A stretch of 64,000 nucleotides of DNA, from NCBI GenBank assembly GCA_013400975.1, contig WBMZ01004648.1, forward strand, positions 248,001 through 312,000, in the 5' to 3' direction. Under the pieces are notes generated by a model. That model made no database searches, had not been told where the DNA came from, and was given only the letters and a program-made list of their open reading frames with translations. A program made the position numbers and the translations under genes. Numbering within the stretch: position 1 is the stretch's first letter; each line of letters begins with the position of its first letter. Source of the DNA: Atrichornis clamosus (taxonomy: Eukaryota; Chordata; Aves; Passeriformes; Menuridae). Below are positions 1 through 12,751 of this stretch, one piece after another.

Positions 1-1200
1 CATCTCCCACAACTATTACAAAGAAGTGGTGGAGAGACTGGGACTAAGATCCCAGCTCATGAAACAACAAGAGTGCCTACACTAAGGTTATTTAAAATTG
101 AGGGCACACAGAACACTGAAAATTAGGTACTTCAATTGTTCCCCTGAATGTCTGAAGAGTTTCTCTTTGCTGCCTGTTGATATACCACATAGTTCCAGAT
201 AACACAGGATTTTCAGCCCTTGGGTACAACAATGACAAAATTCTTTGGTTTTGGTTAATTTATGTGAACTGGTTGTAAGCACTAGAAAAAGTTAAAGCCT
301 GAAGTCCACCACAGAAAAAGGACACAAACTAGTGTTTATAATAATATAGTCTTTAAAATGATGGATGTGCCACTTACGATGTTTGAAATAGATAAAGATA
401 TTTTTAAAACAAATTAAGTTCAATTCACAAGTATGTCCTAAAATAGTCATTTTGACGGAAATGTCTCAAATTCTTGGTTAGGTAAATTAGCAGAACTAAA
501 TAAATCATTACTGTTATAATAGCCACCAAGTTCCTTGACCTTTTGTATCCAAAATTGAGAGGATCTCTTTGGCTATTAGGAATTTTAAATTTACAGTGCC
601 TGTATGAGTCATTCTTATAATTTCCTTATTTTATAAGTGTCGAAAAAAAAGATTGTCTAGACAATTATTAAGATTTTCCTTAACAGAAATGACAGTCAGG
701 AATCTAAGTTCCGTTTAAAGTGAGCAAGAGGTAGGAAGCCAAATTTGTCTTTTACATTGAAAATTACCTTTGCATGACTTACTGGGAATCATGTGGGAAG
801 TTGTGAAAGAATCTGCTGAATAAACTATTTGTCTTTCCTCACACTCCTCACCTCAGGCACAAAAAAGTCCATTATATTTCTTTGCAATAGAGTGGGATAT
901 TGTCTCACAAGCTCTATGTATGTTTATTTGAGCTCAGTACGATGTTGATTGAAAGTTATTATTGACTCGAAAAGAGGGATAACAACTTTTTTATGTAAAG
1001 ATGCATCACGTATATCATAAATTTAAGAATGGAAGGCAAAAGTTTTATTCTTTTTTTTATCCAGTTTTATGATAAATTAATTTTATCATTTTATTGGCAA
1101 AGAACAAAATGTAACATGGCATTTTAAAAATTTGATAAATATATAACTGAAAACCTGACTACTCCTTGTACAGCAATTACTTTTTTAGTTCCTTACCTGT

Positions 1201-1229
1201 GATATCCACATCAAGAGGATGTGGATATC
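1201..1229. repeat. Perfect inverted repeat, 12-bp arms, 5-nt loop
   Basis: GATATCCACATC at 1201-1212 is the exact reverse complement of GATGTGGATATC at 1218-1229, separated by AAGAG. On either strand this would fold into a stable short hairpin. No adjacent gene explains it, and the stem is too short for a typical miRNA precursor. Confidence 0.9.
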
Positions 1230-1417
1230 TTGGCTATAACCTCTCCACCTCCTTGCTTAGCATTTTTGCACAATATAATCTTTTGAAAGTTGAAATGTTT
1301 GACATCCCTCACAGAAAATGCTGCACTTATTTTGACAGTGCTATATCTAGCATGTTTTCTTTACTAGGCAAACTGTCTGGAAGGGAAAATGGAAGTATCA
1401 ACACAGTGGCTTTTGTG

Positions 1418-1450
1418 TTTGTTGCTATGGCTAAACTGCATAGCAACAAA
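1418..1450. repeat. Perfect inverted repeat, 12-bp arms, 9-nt loop
   Basis: TTTGTTGCTATG at 1418-1429 pairs perfectly with CATAGCAACAAA at 1439-1450 across GCTAAACTG. It lies about 190 bp from the hairpin at 1201-1229 but shares no sequence with it, so the two are independent structures. Confidence 0.9.
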
Positions 1451-2199
1451 ACTTAGGACACTTGCCTATATTCAGGGAAAAGAAAAAAAGGTGAAAATTT
1501 TGCCTTCTGCATCAAGTGTGTAATACATGCACACAGAGCAAAACCTCATATCAAAATAGTGACCTCACATCTTATCCATACCTTTCAACAAGTGAGAGAG
1601 ATGAACCTTAATTTTCCAGGATGTTAATTAAGCAAAAGGTAAATTAAATATGACTTGTCACTGTGAAATGCTACTTTATATGAATTAAGCAGCTATTTTA
1701 ATAAGGAGGAAGAAATATTAAGAAGCATAAGAGGTAAGAGACTGGTGGTGTGATACAGAAATAGGAGAAATAAAGGAAAGGACAACCTTCTACTGACAGA
1801 CCAGATTTCTAGCTGTTTCTCATGCATCTTTCAAGAGATGAGGCTTTCCAGAGAGTTTCATAGTATATAGGAATGATCAGGATGTATTTTGCTGTTCAAT
1901 GTACCTGTTTCTCTCTTCCATATTACTTCTTATAGTTTAGTTCTAATTGTTTGCGGGGGTAGGACAGAGGGCAGAGTGATTGTGTGTTTGTGGGGTTTTG
2001 TGTTTTTTTACTCTAAATATTTATGTGAGGGCTTTATCAAAATTTACTGTTCTACATTCTGAATAAAAATCTTAATACCGGTTCTATAATGTTTAGTTTG
2101 AACACTGTAGTGGTAGGAAGTAAGGCAGTAAAAATTAAAGTGGTTTTCAATTCTTTTCCTTTACTACCTTGAAGGAAATGCAGAGGAGAGCCAGTTCAC

Positions 2200-2227
2200 A
2201 AAAAAAAAAAAAAAAAAAAAAAAAAAA
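2200..2227 (+). repeat. Poly(A) tract, 28 bases
   Basis: An uninterrupted run of 28 A. The nearest upstream AATAAA is about 135 bp away (near 2063), too far for a typical retrocopy tail. I found no target-site duplication. It is best called a simple homopolymer. Confidence 0.85.
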
Positions 2228-3727
2228 TAAGTTGTAATTCATATCCCCAATTTAAAATATTAATATCTCGAGTTTTCATAAAACAAATTCCCCCAGATCC
2301 AATCTGAGGATATCTGGGCAGCAGACTATATTTAAACATTGCTTTAGTACTTTGTTGCTATATTTGAGCTATTCCATGACATATTACTTCACCTCTGTGA
2401 CATATTTTTACTCTCAAATGTCTCAATCATTGTAACAAAAGTGAGAGTTTAGCTTCCAAGGCTCATTTTGTACTTTAAAAATATCTCCGCCTCCTTCTTG
2501 ATTATATACTTAGCTACTTTTGCTCGACTGAAACTGTTATACAGCATATAATCTATTGTACTCGTGGATATATGTAAATGGAAACAAGGAGAAAAAAAAA
2601 TTAACCCATGCTGAGGGACATGTACATTTCCAAAAGACTGAGCAGGAGGTATGTAGACAAATCCTATTATTGGGTAATGAGATTTGTGCGCATACCCGGA
2701 CACTATTATGAAAATGTAGCTCTTTTTCAAAACAAACTGAAAGAAGGGGGCAATCTTTTCAGCTGAGGTCAAATTCTGCTTCCAGTAAAGATGTAATAAG
2801 TTCCAATAAAATCAACCTTATTAGTGTTCAAAAGTAGCTGAAAGAAATAAGCAGCCTTTACATTCACAGAATTTTCAGATGACTTTGAGCCTGATCATGC
2901 TCTCATTGAAAGTAACAGGAATTTTGCCACTGCGATGTAGCATCAATCTTACTAATTACTAATCTGCTAAAGCTCTCTTAGTGTCAAGAAGTTTGCATTC
3001 CTTACAATAGTCTTCTATGAAGTGAAACAATTCATGTAAAATCAGGAATGTTATGAATAAAAGATTCAACCATTACATCATTGCTGGACTTGGAAGAAAA
3101 TTCTGCTATACATTTTAAAGTCATAAATCAAGATCTTGATAGTTATTTCAAATTGTGAGTTCTAATGTACAATAAATGCTGTATGACTCCATGCCTTCTG
3201 CTACTGGACAATATAGAGTTATGTTCCCACAAGTTTTTTCTCAAATCACACAGACTAAAACTATGCTTTCCCTTAAAGGAAAACTGTAACTCTTTAGTAA
3301 TAAAAAGATTCTGCCAGAAATTAAATTTAAGGAAAACATGCAACATACTAAAATGCGTAAACCTGAGAGCATTGAGTCTCTATACATTTGTAGACAACTA
3401 TGCTTAAAAGATAAAGACCCAAAGGAAACTTTAGATAGTGCTCGTAGCCTTTGCACTTTACTAGCTGATATTATGAAAAATGTTGTATCGATAAAATGTG
3501 TCTTTGTTTTGTTTAATATTCCTGGTAACCCAGAATTATTTGATAGTACTAGGAAGATAAATAACTCAAGAAAATTAAATAATAATATACTATTTTAAGT
3601 TTTGCAAATAGGTAACTCTTAAGTATTTAATACATGAGAGAATAAGGTCTACTTATATTTTAATTCCCTTTTTACACTACAGGGTTCCTTTTTCCCGGGG
3701 AAATTCGTAGGGGAGAGGACCACTCAC

Positions 3728-3779
3728 TCCTCTTGCATCTTGATGAGTTTCAGCTTCAGAAGCTGCAGTGAATCCAATG
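3728..3779 (-). other. Candidate 52-bp mini-exon, unknown gene
   Basis: Read on the minus strand, an acceptor ending ATGTCAG is followed by 52 bp and then a strong donor, GTGAGT (at 3722-3727). One frame through the 52 bp reads LDSLQLLKLKLIKMQE, a leucine/lysine-rich, helix-like peptide, and a TGA falls just inside the putative intron. The exon would enter after codon base 1 and leave after codon base 2. The polypyrimidine tract before the acceptor is weak. I do not recognise the protein. Splice-like signals are common by chance, so this is a hypothesis; the region is also slightly more GC-rich than its surroundings. Confidence 0.15.
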
Positions 3780-6700
3780 CTGACATGGAGATGGGGTTTT
3801 TGCTATCATGCCCAAAGTTAAGTTATTCTACAGAAAGTTTTAATGTTTTGAGGTCACACTATTATTTGTAAACACAGAGTATGTCTGTTATATGCTGTCT
3901 CCAAAATGTGTGTTAAAACAGTAACTATTTAAGTCATTAAACAGTTTTAAAGAATATTTCTAATAGGTGATGGTCCTAGCCATAGATCCTTTCTGCTGAA
4001 TGTATTATTGGATAACTGTTAGATATTGGATGGATGGTAAAAAAGTACTTGTTGGTACAAATGGAACAAACAAGTAGATTAAAGAATATCATCGCTAGTA
4101 ATAAGAACTGCACATACATTTGAAACTACATAAGCTAATATCTCCAGTCTTTGAGATGATCATGAATACATGTTCAGACCAGATGCCACTTCCTTTTTCA
4201 ACAACTATGTGATAGATTTGAGAAGAAAGACATAAAGCATAATGACAGAGGAATAATTTGGATGTTTGATAACACAGTGTCTCCCTCTCACACCAACGGA
4301 ATTTTCAAGCAAACGTGCAAATTGTGCAAGAAGTGGTTGGGCTATGAAAAATGTGACTAAAGTCTTTTCTCAGTGGTCAGGGTTTTCTCTCACTGTCTCA
4401 GCAGGAGGGAGACCCTGCCATGAAAGGTACATCTCTATCTGTATTTTGCTGGTGTGTGTTATAGAATGTTTACTACTTTTGCTTTTCTCTTTTCATTGAA
4501 CTGATATTCAAGTGAAGTGATCTCCTAGTTTTTCTCAATGTGTATTTATGGACTACATGCATTTACTATGAAGGTATATGACTCTGTACATGAAGGGAAA
4601 CAGCTGAAAGAGCTATGAAATAAGTTTGAGTCATGAGAACTCTGTCATTATGTCAGCTCCAGCATGACCTTATTTCTGATATGGTTTTCATTGCTGTGAG
4701 TCAAAACTGAACTTTTTTCCTATGTAAAGGTAACATTCATGTAAAACTCACAGAGACAAGTGCAGGATGAGGCTTCATCACTCTAGGAAAAGAAATAGGG
4801 ATAGCAAAAATAATGATTTAAAATTAAGGAGGTGGTGAAACCTTGCTTCCACTCAGAGAGGAATTAGATCATTTTCTGTGACATGAACAGTGTCTCTGTT
4901 GTCATGGAGACTGAAAAATTGTTAACAACTTCTAAAAACAAAAAATAAAAGTATTTGGAATCTCTCCCATCATCCTCCTTGCAAGTAGTAATGTACAATT
5001 CTGTGATGCTTGTTTTAGACCCTGATAAAATAAACAACAATAAATAGCAATTTTTACCTCTGAATGCACGCTTTTGTTTTACCAGAACCAAATTTAACTA
5101 TAAATAATTGAAACAAAACCTATGTACATTTGTAAATGCATACACAGCTGGCAGGCAGGAAGCTGGCACTGCAAAATCATGCAGAAAATACAGAGCTCAG
5201 CAGCTACTTTACACAGGGGAATCCACAAGCAAGGATCTGGCCCAGTGCTCCTTACACAGAGCTTGAGGGGATTTGAAGGTCTTGGAAAGAAATTTGCAGC
5301 AGACATTTTGCTGCATGAGGGTGATACCCAAACTGCACAGTGCAGAAATTCTTCCCTCCAATTCATCTTGAAAATGCCAGCTTCTCAGCTGCAGCAATTT
5401 TGAGTCATAGCATGGAATTGTCACCTGCCATGTGAGATCTGTGAAGTGCTTCAGCAGAGGTCACTCTTTTCTTTCAAGTCACAGCTAGAGAAGACCATTT
5501 CTATTCCCCTTTCCCTCATATGTAAAGTGATTAGTGAGTATTCACCTAGGAATAAATGCTCAACTTATTTAATAAAATATGTGAATTATATCAAGGTCAA
5601 CTAGAAAAAGAATGTGTGTTTGCAAGTTTAAGGTGAATATGAGGGGATGTGGTAAACAAGGATTTACTCTCTTTACCAAGACATGTTAACCAATAACTCT
5701 TCACTGTAAAATGGGTGACCCCAGACCCATTTTTAGGAAAAGATTTCAGCTATAGAGTTAGTGCTACACGTTACTATTCTTTTTGCTGAGTTATGCTGTC
5801 ATGCTGTCACAGATCTGAGATAAAATGAACTTTCATAAATGTCCTTACTTATTCTTGTCCAGAAATAAAGTTATACTTCTGTACTTCTACAACAGAATTT
5901 AGAAGTCTTATGGGTAATAAGACTTCACCTACTGTGAAAAGGGCTGTTCACAGACCCCATGCAAACTCAGGAGATAATTGAACAAATGCAGGTGTGTTAT
6001 AGATTAAAGACTGTTTTGATGCACTAATAGTCATGCAGAATAAGACTGTAGCTTTGCTAGGATTTTTTTTTTTTTTATTTTCAGGAATGAAGTTCCCGAA
6101 GCTAACTGTAAACCTTTTGGAGTTTCATGTTTTGTATACTGACAATAAACACATATACATTCTAAACTTAATTTTTATTGCTAAAAAAACCCAAACAAAT
6201 AAACAAAAAAAAAAGACAAAGAAAAGGGAAAATACAAAATAGAGTGTAACAATTGTTTGAAACCAAACCAAACCCAGGACTTTGAATGATTGTATTGTCT
6301 GCTTGTGATTGCTCAAAATTTAGCAGAACATCAAAATAAGTCCAAAATTGTTGATTCAGTAGAGGTCTTTTTGATGTATCGACTGGTATATTATTACTAG
6401 TTAGTAGTTTAAATTAACTTAAATAGCTATTGCATTTCAGAACTAAGACTATGACTTCCTTTAGACAAAGCTGTTTTTTAAGTTTACAGGTATTGTTATC
6501 ACAGCAGAAGGTCACTTGAAATCTATTCTTTGGTCTAAATGATGCTTAAAATCAATAGTATTTCCTGAAGAGTTTCCCACCCTTTTTGGTGTGCTGGATA
6601 AACAGAGGCTTCATTCAAAACATAGAATTTTCAGGCTCAAAGTCACCTTTCATGAAGAGGGAGACAGGAATTTGTTTCTGTTAATTTCATTTTGCAATAG

Positions 6701-9257
6701 TGTTGTGATTTATTTACATCCCCTTGACGACTGCTGCTGGAAGGATGCCCCAGCACAAGAGAATATATTCTTACTGTTCACAACTGATCCCTTTAGAAAG
6801 AAGGATAACACTTAGCTTCATATGGATATATGCTGTTATGCAAATATCTGGGTGCAGTGAATCATTAAATAAAGAAACAAAGTCACAGCTAGTGCAAGAG
6901 GGCAGTACTTGTGAAATGAATGGAGCCAGGCTTGCCTTTTCCAGCAAAATATTTTGCCTGAGGCTTTTTGGTATCCAAAGCGTAAAGAGCCAGCATGCTA
7001 TCATTCTGCCTGAACTGTACAGTTTTGTTATGAAACAAAAGATCTTTTTCATTAGCAACCAGCCCATTGAAAAGAGAAGCAATGGATCTTTTTAGCTATT
7101 AATGGTAAAAACATTAGCATAACATTAAGTACACAATTGGGGAAATCCCCAAATTAAAATTCCTCACTTGGTGTTGGTTGAGCCACACTTTGTACAATTT
7201 TCATAGTACTCTAAAGCATGGAGGTCTGATTTTCCCAAATTCATATGTATAGAAACTTAAGTAATTTATTTCAACCCAATTTGTATGTACAATTTCAGTA
7301 ATTGTGCACACGAATCACAGGTTTGCCTATAAATGGCCACCTATTTCTTTGTATATGGTGAAAAACTGGTTTACTTAGTATTGAAATATTGCCTTTAGGT
7401 AGCATTTAATATGTTGGTAGACCCAAATAAAATGTCTTCATGATGATGCAGGAAAACTTCTGTGTCCACTCTTGTAAGAAGATGTTTAAATAGTTCTTGA
7501 ATTTTATTGGGTCAAATGCATGCTTGAATTTTCTTTGGACAAGGGATATTTATCTGAATTTGAACTTACATACATAACTGCAGACTTATTTCATGTGCCA
7601 ATTATTTTGTTATTTAGAACCTACAGTGCAGTAGCAGGGAACTTACAATTAGAGAAAGGAGATTACTGAAAATGAACCATTCCATGTCTTTAAGTGTAGT
7701 CCTGCTGATCCAATTGAAATGGATAAGATTTACAAGACTGGCACCCTAGAGCATAAGGTCTTACAATTTAGCAAAAAATCCCCACATACAAGCAAAAATT
7801 TCTGTTGTTCAGTTTATCTGTGCACAAGACTCCATCACAGATCATAGACCACCAGTAGGAAAAAAGAGTTCTTCATTCATTTCTATGGCAGTTGGATAAG
7901 GTCCAGAAAAAAATACCTTTTGACACATTTTGAGGAAAGCTAAAAGAACAGAACAAGAGATAAGTTTTAAACAGATTTCAGATGAGTTTCTGCTCTCTGA
8001 CACTGTTAGCAGACTTTTTGAATAGGCAAAAGGCAAAATCTCCTGCTAGTTACATCTGTGTAACTCTGGCTTCAATGGCATTTCACAGTTAACAGAACAC
8101 AGAATTAGATGCAACATGTCACTTCTCACTAAACACATCCCAATGCCTTTGCCTTTTAGGACTTAGATGTCCTGTTTGCTAAAAAGGTGAAATAGAGCCA
8201 TACGATGTTTCTGTTACCTTTTGCAATGGCATAAAGGATTCAAGTAATGCAGATAGAAAAAATCCTTTAGCAACAGCAGGAGTGTTTGCTACCAATGAAA
8301 GCTATAATTCATAGGGATGCTATAATCTCAAGTCTCCTCTGAAAACTAATCCTCTGCCTTACTTATCACATTTACCTTCCTTCCCCTCCCTCTGTTTTCT
8401 GTTATTTCATTTTGCAATTATTTTGCCTATCTTCATGAGAATGTTTAGGGATCAGTTTGTTTGAAAGATGTTATGTACAACACATTTACATTGTATTGCA
8501 TTATCTATACATGTGAATCTATTTTCTGTAACTATGAAAGCTAGTAAACCCAGCTGTAATAAAATCTGTAACAGATAAAACCTGTCAGATGCAGAAGCTG
8601 CCTTGACTGCTGGTTTATTCCATTTTCTTCATTGCTATGTGAAATTGGTTTCTCTTGTCCTCTAGAACAGGCAAAAGTTTTTCATGTTTTATCCTGATTC
8701 GTCTTGACTTACTCCAGCAATTCTGTCAATTTTCTCTCTGCTGCTCAATAAAGTTAATAGGTTTTTTATAGGTGTAGAAGGATCAGAATTTTCTCCATTT
8801 CTTTCAAGCATGCTGTGAAAATACTAATGTGTTTACATAAAAGCAGAAGTCTGAAAACACAGTAAATCAACCCCATGCTGTTTCAGAGTCAAAAGCAAAA
8901 ATTACTGAAAATGTCACTAAATAATTGCAAAAATGGTAAATTAAATCTAAACTATAAAAGATCAACAAATTAGAAGTGTTTTGAGTACAGTTGATAATGT
9001 TTGTTTTATGTGTCTGTAAATATAAAAATTTAGATATAAATCCTGAAAGTGTAAACTAGATTTAGATTTTGTGGGGATTTTTACATGTAAATATGTTTTC
9101 TTCCTTTCCCAGGTTACAATGTAGTCTATGTTTCCTTTTTAGCAAGGCATTCAGACATTCAGACAGTTTTATTAGATTTTGATAGCTGTAAAACTTTAGG
9201 GTTTGAGGATGATAGGTGAGTCAAAAGTTGGAAAAGTCATATTTTTCATGGAACCCA

Positions 9258-9310
9258 TTTAATGAAATAAGAAAAATATTACCTTTAATGAAATAAAGAA
9301 AACATTATTT
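9258..9310. repeat. Tandem duplication, about 26 bp x 2
   Basis: TTTAATGAAATAA followed by GAAAA and an AT-rich end occurs at 9258 and again at 9284, with a one-base insertion and a few substitutions in the second copy. This is a small local slippage-type duplication in AT-rich DNA. Confidence 0.7.
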
Positions 9311-10087
9311 TCTACAAAGCCATTAGTCTATTACTTTTAGCACTAAATAGAACACTGTTGTAGACTGGTACATTATATCTGGGGGAAAAACAATAAAGAA
9401 AGAGCATGAAATCTCCTGGCTATAAGATAGGAAGATCATTAAATTACTAAATTATTTTTTAAGTGGGCGCATTACATAGAGATTGATTGACTGCAGTAAG
9501 CAAGTCAAAGCTCATTTGACTTTTCCAACACCAAGTCCAAAAGGCTAACTGACTGATTGTAAACTTTGCAGGAAAAGGTTTCATTTTCCTGTGAAGAAAT
9601 ATGGGTATATAATATTATGAAGAGCTTTTAAAACTCCTTCAAAAGTGTGACCTTTCATATCTTATGCCACAATTCACACACAAATGTTAATGATACTGAA
9701 GATTTTTAAAACTGTTTTTTAAAGATTCATACAGGTATTCATTATTTTACAGGAGCAATATCTTCTTTTAATTGAATTGTGCTTTCAATTAAATTTTACA
9801 GTGCAGGATCCATAGGAAAGCGCAAGGAACAACTGAGAATTTTAACACTAAATTCCCAAAAGAAATATGGATATTGCCATAATCTGGGCTCCAAAGTTAA
9901 AAAACCTGAGGTAGTTGTTACGACATGAAGACTTTGAGGATCTGTATTGTGATGAGTCAGTCCCCTAAGTCTAGGCTAGAGTGAAAGTGATAAACATGAA
10001 ATTCATAAAACTTGATAATATTTCAGAAAAGAACACCTAATTTAGGACAGTGATTCCTGAAAATCTAAAGCATTAGTAGAAAGCATC

Positions 10088-11155
10088 AGAAAATCATTTA
10101 GGTGGGAAAAGGCCTCTAAGATTATTGAGTCCAGCCTTTGACTGATCATGACCTTGTCAACTAAACCATAACATAAGTGCCATGTCCAGACTTTTCTTGA
10201 AGACCTTGAGGGATGGTGACTCCACCACCTCCCTCGACAGTCTGTTCCAATGCTTAACAACCCTTTCAGTGAAGAAATTCTTCCTCATGTCTAATATAAA
10301 CCTCCCCTCGTGCAACTTGAGTTTATGTCCTCGTCCTGTCACTGGTTACCTTGGAGAAGAGACCAATCTCCACCTCGCTACAATCTCCTTCCAGGCAATA
10401 AAGTCCCCCCGGAGCCTTCGACGGGCTAAACAACCCCAGCTTCCTCAGCTGCTCCTCACATGATTTACTCTCTAGACCTTTCACCAGCTCCATTGCCATT
10501 CTCTGGACACACTCCAACACCTCACTTTGTAATGAGGGGCCCAGAACTGGACACAGGGTTCTAGATGTGGCCTCACCAGTGATGAGTACAGGGGGACAAT
10601 CACTGCCCTGGTCCTACTGACCACAGTCTTCTTGATACAGGCCAGGATGCGACTGGCCTTCTTGGCCACCTGGGCACACAGCTGGCTCATGTTCAGCTGG
10701 CTGTTAACCAGCACCTCCAGGTCCTTTTCCAATGGGCAGCTTTCCAGGCACTCTTCCCCCTGTAGTAGGGGGAAGTCTGTAGCCCTGCATGGGGCTGTTG
10801 TGACCCAAGTGTATCACCCGGCCCTTGGTCTTGTTGGACCTCACGCTGTTGGTGTCGGCTCACCCATCCAACCTCTCTGGATTCCTCCAGTAGATCAACA
10901 TTTCCACCCAATTCGGTGTCGCACTGACCGAGGGTTTAGCACCTCATCCAGATCATCAGGAAAGACATTAAACACAGCTGGCCCCAATCCTGAGCCCTGG
11001 AGGACACCACTAGCGACCAGATGCCATCTGGATGCAGCACTACTCAACAGCACTCTCTTGGCCCAGCCATCCAGACAGTCCTTAATCAGGTGAAAGAGTA
11101 CACCTTTCCAAGCCGTGGGCTGCCAGATTTTCCAGGGGAGTGCTGTGGGAGAATG
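10088..11155 (-). mobile_element. CR1 LINE, 5'-truncated, RT remnant
   Basis: This is a CR1 non-LTR retrotransposon copy in reverse orientation. The left end has the 3'-UTR signature (AAAATCATTTAGGTGGGAAA, antisense of the CR1 tail). Moving right come the 3' part of ORF2 and then the RT block. On the minus strand, near 10895-11158, a frame reads SGVLQGSGLGPAVFNVFPDD, matching the conserved RT motif B region and the run-up to motif C. Several frameshifts and stops follow (frames at 10323-10520, 10481-10732 and 10693-10911), so it cannot encode a protein. The copy ends near 11155 with no ORF1 or endonuclease part, as expected for incomplete reverse transcription. The 153-codon plus-strand frame at 10632-11093 is antisense to it. 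Confidence 0.93.
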
Positions 11156-12464
11156 CATATATACATAAGTATATAAATATGTAAGTACATTTTATGTAAA
11201 GCGACAAGTTTATTAAAAACGTTTATATCCCTTTTCATTTCTCTTAAATGGATTTGAGTGACAGAACTGATAGGTGGCTATGTAAGTCCTCCTTTGGCAA
11301 ACACTTGATTCAACTATATAAAAGCAAGTATTCATATACTTATCCACTCAATTTCCATTAAAATTCTACATAGTTCTGTTATCGGTTAAACTATCTAGCA
11401 GGAAAAATAAAAGTTCATCCAACTCCCTTCTTGATATCAGGAAAAACAAAAATGTAATCCTGTGTAAAATCCATAGACTGAAGAAGGGTCCATGTCATTC
11501 CTGTCATGTTATACATGCTACTTCTCACAAAGAATGGTAAAAAGGAAGGCAAGTAATAAAAGAATTCTTACGTACTCTGACAAAAACTATATAGAGGCTG
11601 AAAATGAAGATTATACAAGAAGGGAAAGTACTAAAATATCACCTCTAAATATTCTCAAATTTTCAGTTCAGAAATTGCTAATGCAAACCATGTGTGGCTT
11701 CTCTGTATTCGATAATCCTTCATGGATTTCTCCTCCATAAATTCATCATCTGAAACCATGTATACTAATTAACTTAAGAATCTTATCAAGTGAAACATAT
11801 TAAATACAGGGTGGTTTTGGGTTTTTTTCAGTACACCTTTATTTGTGCTAAGATTTTTCAGGTGTCTGGGAAAAATAAACAAGATCTCAAAAAATTTATT
11901 CTGTGTCTAAACTAGTAAGTTAGGCAGTGGTCATAAAAGTTCCCAGGTGCTGGATGTTTATTATATGCATCACTGAAGAGTTTAAATGGTTTTGGCCTAA
12001 GCTACCACTTTCTCAAGAATTCCCTGGACACCAACAAATAGTCTGGAGGTCACAAAAACTTTTGCCAATAGGCAGCCTGAGGAACAGACTTTAATATTAT
12101 TAATGTAGATCATGCTGTGTCTATTAGACTCTTTCTCAGAGAACAAACCTAAGCATGTCCAATTCACTGATATAAATGTAGTCACAGAGCACCAGTAGGG
12201 ACTGTCAGTATGTCCAGCAGAAATGTCTCTACTAGTGAATTCACAGATGCTTTATAGAAAACAATGCATGACTTTTCAGTGAATGCAAATTATTTAATTA
12301 ATTTTCACCATCTGATGAAAACTCAGTGGAAACACTGATAATGTGGATAGAAAAGAATTGCAAGAATGTTCACATGACTGTCAATGTGAAAAAAACTGAT
12401 GAGGGAAAGATGCTTTCTGGAAAGTGTGTTGCTGTTTCTGTATTCAATTAATGGCTTCTGACAG

Positions 12465-12751
12465 TGGATTGTCATCTCACTTGGGTGCCTAATGGACAGC
12501 TCAGTTTAGAACGTGCTGCCTTTAGACACATTTTTAAAGAGTTTTCTCAGCTGGAGTGTGTTTGTGCTATTGATCCTCCGTCTACGAAAATTCAAGAAGA
12601 GAGCAACGGAAACCAGGTTTATATTTCTACTAGCATTGACAAAATCCAAACTTTCCTTTCTAAACTGCAGAGTAACAAGTGTTTCTACCAAATAGGTGTA
12701 GTTTATACTGACAATTTTGAAATCCCCGTGATAAGCCCAGAAAGTGTTTAG
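12465..12751 (+). other. Candidate terminal coding exon, unknown gene
   Basis: A pyrimidine-rich stretch ending CTTCTGACAG (AG at 12463-12464) is followed by about 95 codons without a stop, ending in TAG at 12749-12751; AATAAA occurs 78 bp later at 12829-12834. This order (acceptor, open frame, stop, poly(A) signal) is that of a last exon. The frame uses a varied codon set and keeps several CpGs (CTCCGTCTACG, CAACGG, CCCCGTG), unlike the CpG-poor surroundings. The peptide includes KFQLE-like mixed composition with a segment reading QVYISTSIDKIQTFLSKLQS. I recognise no family. Against it: a 90-codon antisense frame overlaps and no partner exon is evident. It may be a chance frame, a pseudogene fragment or a conserved noncoding block. 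Confidence 0.22.

Larger units (their letters stand above)
1..2199. other. Unique AT-rich noncoding DNA
   Basis: No recognisable gene. Open frames here are short, overlap on both strands and lack family motifs. Apart from the two hairpins listed separately, there is a 14-bp perfect palindrome at 652-665 (ATTGTCTAGACAAT), an 8-bp-arm AT hairpin near 1070-1091, and a T/G-rich patch near 1980-2010. It is consistent with intron or intergenic sequence. Confidence 0.7.
2228..10087. other. Unique AT-rich noncoding DNA
   Basis: No gene or transposon recognised. The stretch holds a candidate mini-exon at 3728-3779, a relatively GC-richer patch at 5120-5430 where long frames overlap on both strands without any known motif, a T-run near 6062-6076, A-rich sequence at 6183-6235, and a short tandem duplication at 9258-9310. 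The 123-codon frame at 6724-7095 begins at TTG and overlaps a 103-codon antisense frame, so it is probably chance. Confidence 0.65.

Noticed and set aside
1201..1450. Hairpins as miRNA precursors or bacterial-type terminators
   Set aside because: Stems of 12 bp are too short for a usual pre-miRNA, and the eukaryotic context makes terminators irrelevant.
5094..5424. Three overlapping frames of 71-93 codons in a GC-richer patch
   Set aside because: Openness on both strands at once suggests few stop words by composition rather than coding; no family recognised.
6724..7095. 123-codon plus-strand open frame outside repeats
   Set aside because: It starts at TTG, is overlapped by a 103-codon antisense frame, has no motif and no clear splice or poly(A) context.
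10632..11093. 153-codon plus-strand open frame
   Set aside because: Antisense to the minus-strand CR1 at 10088-11155.
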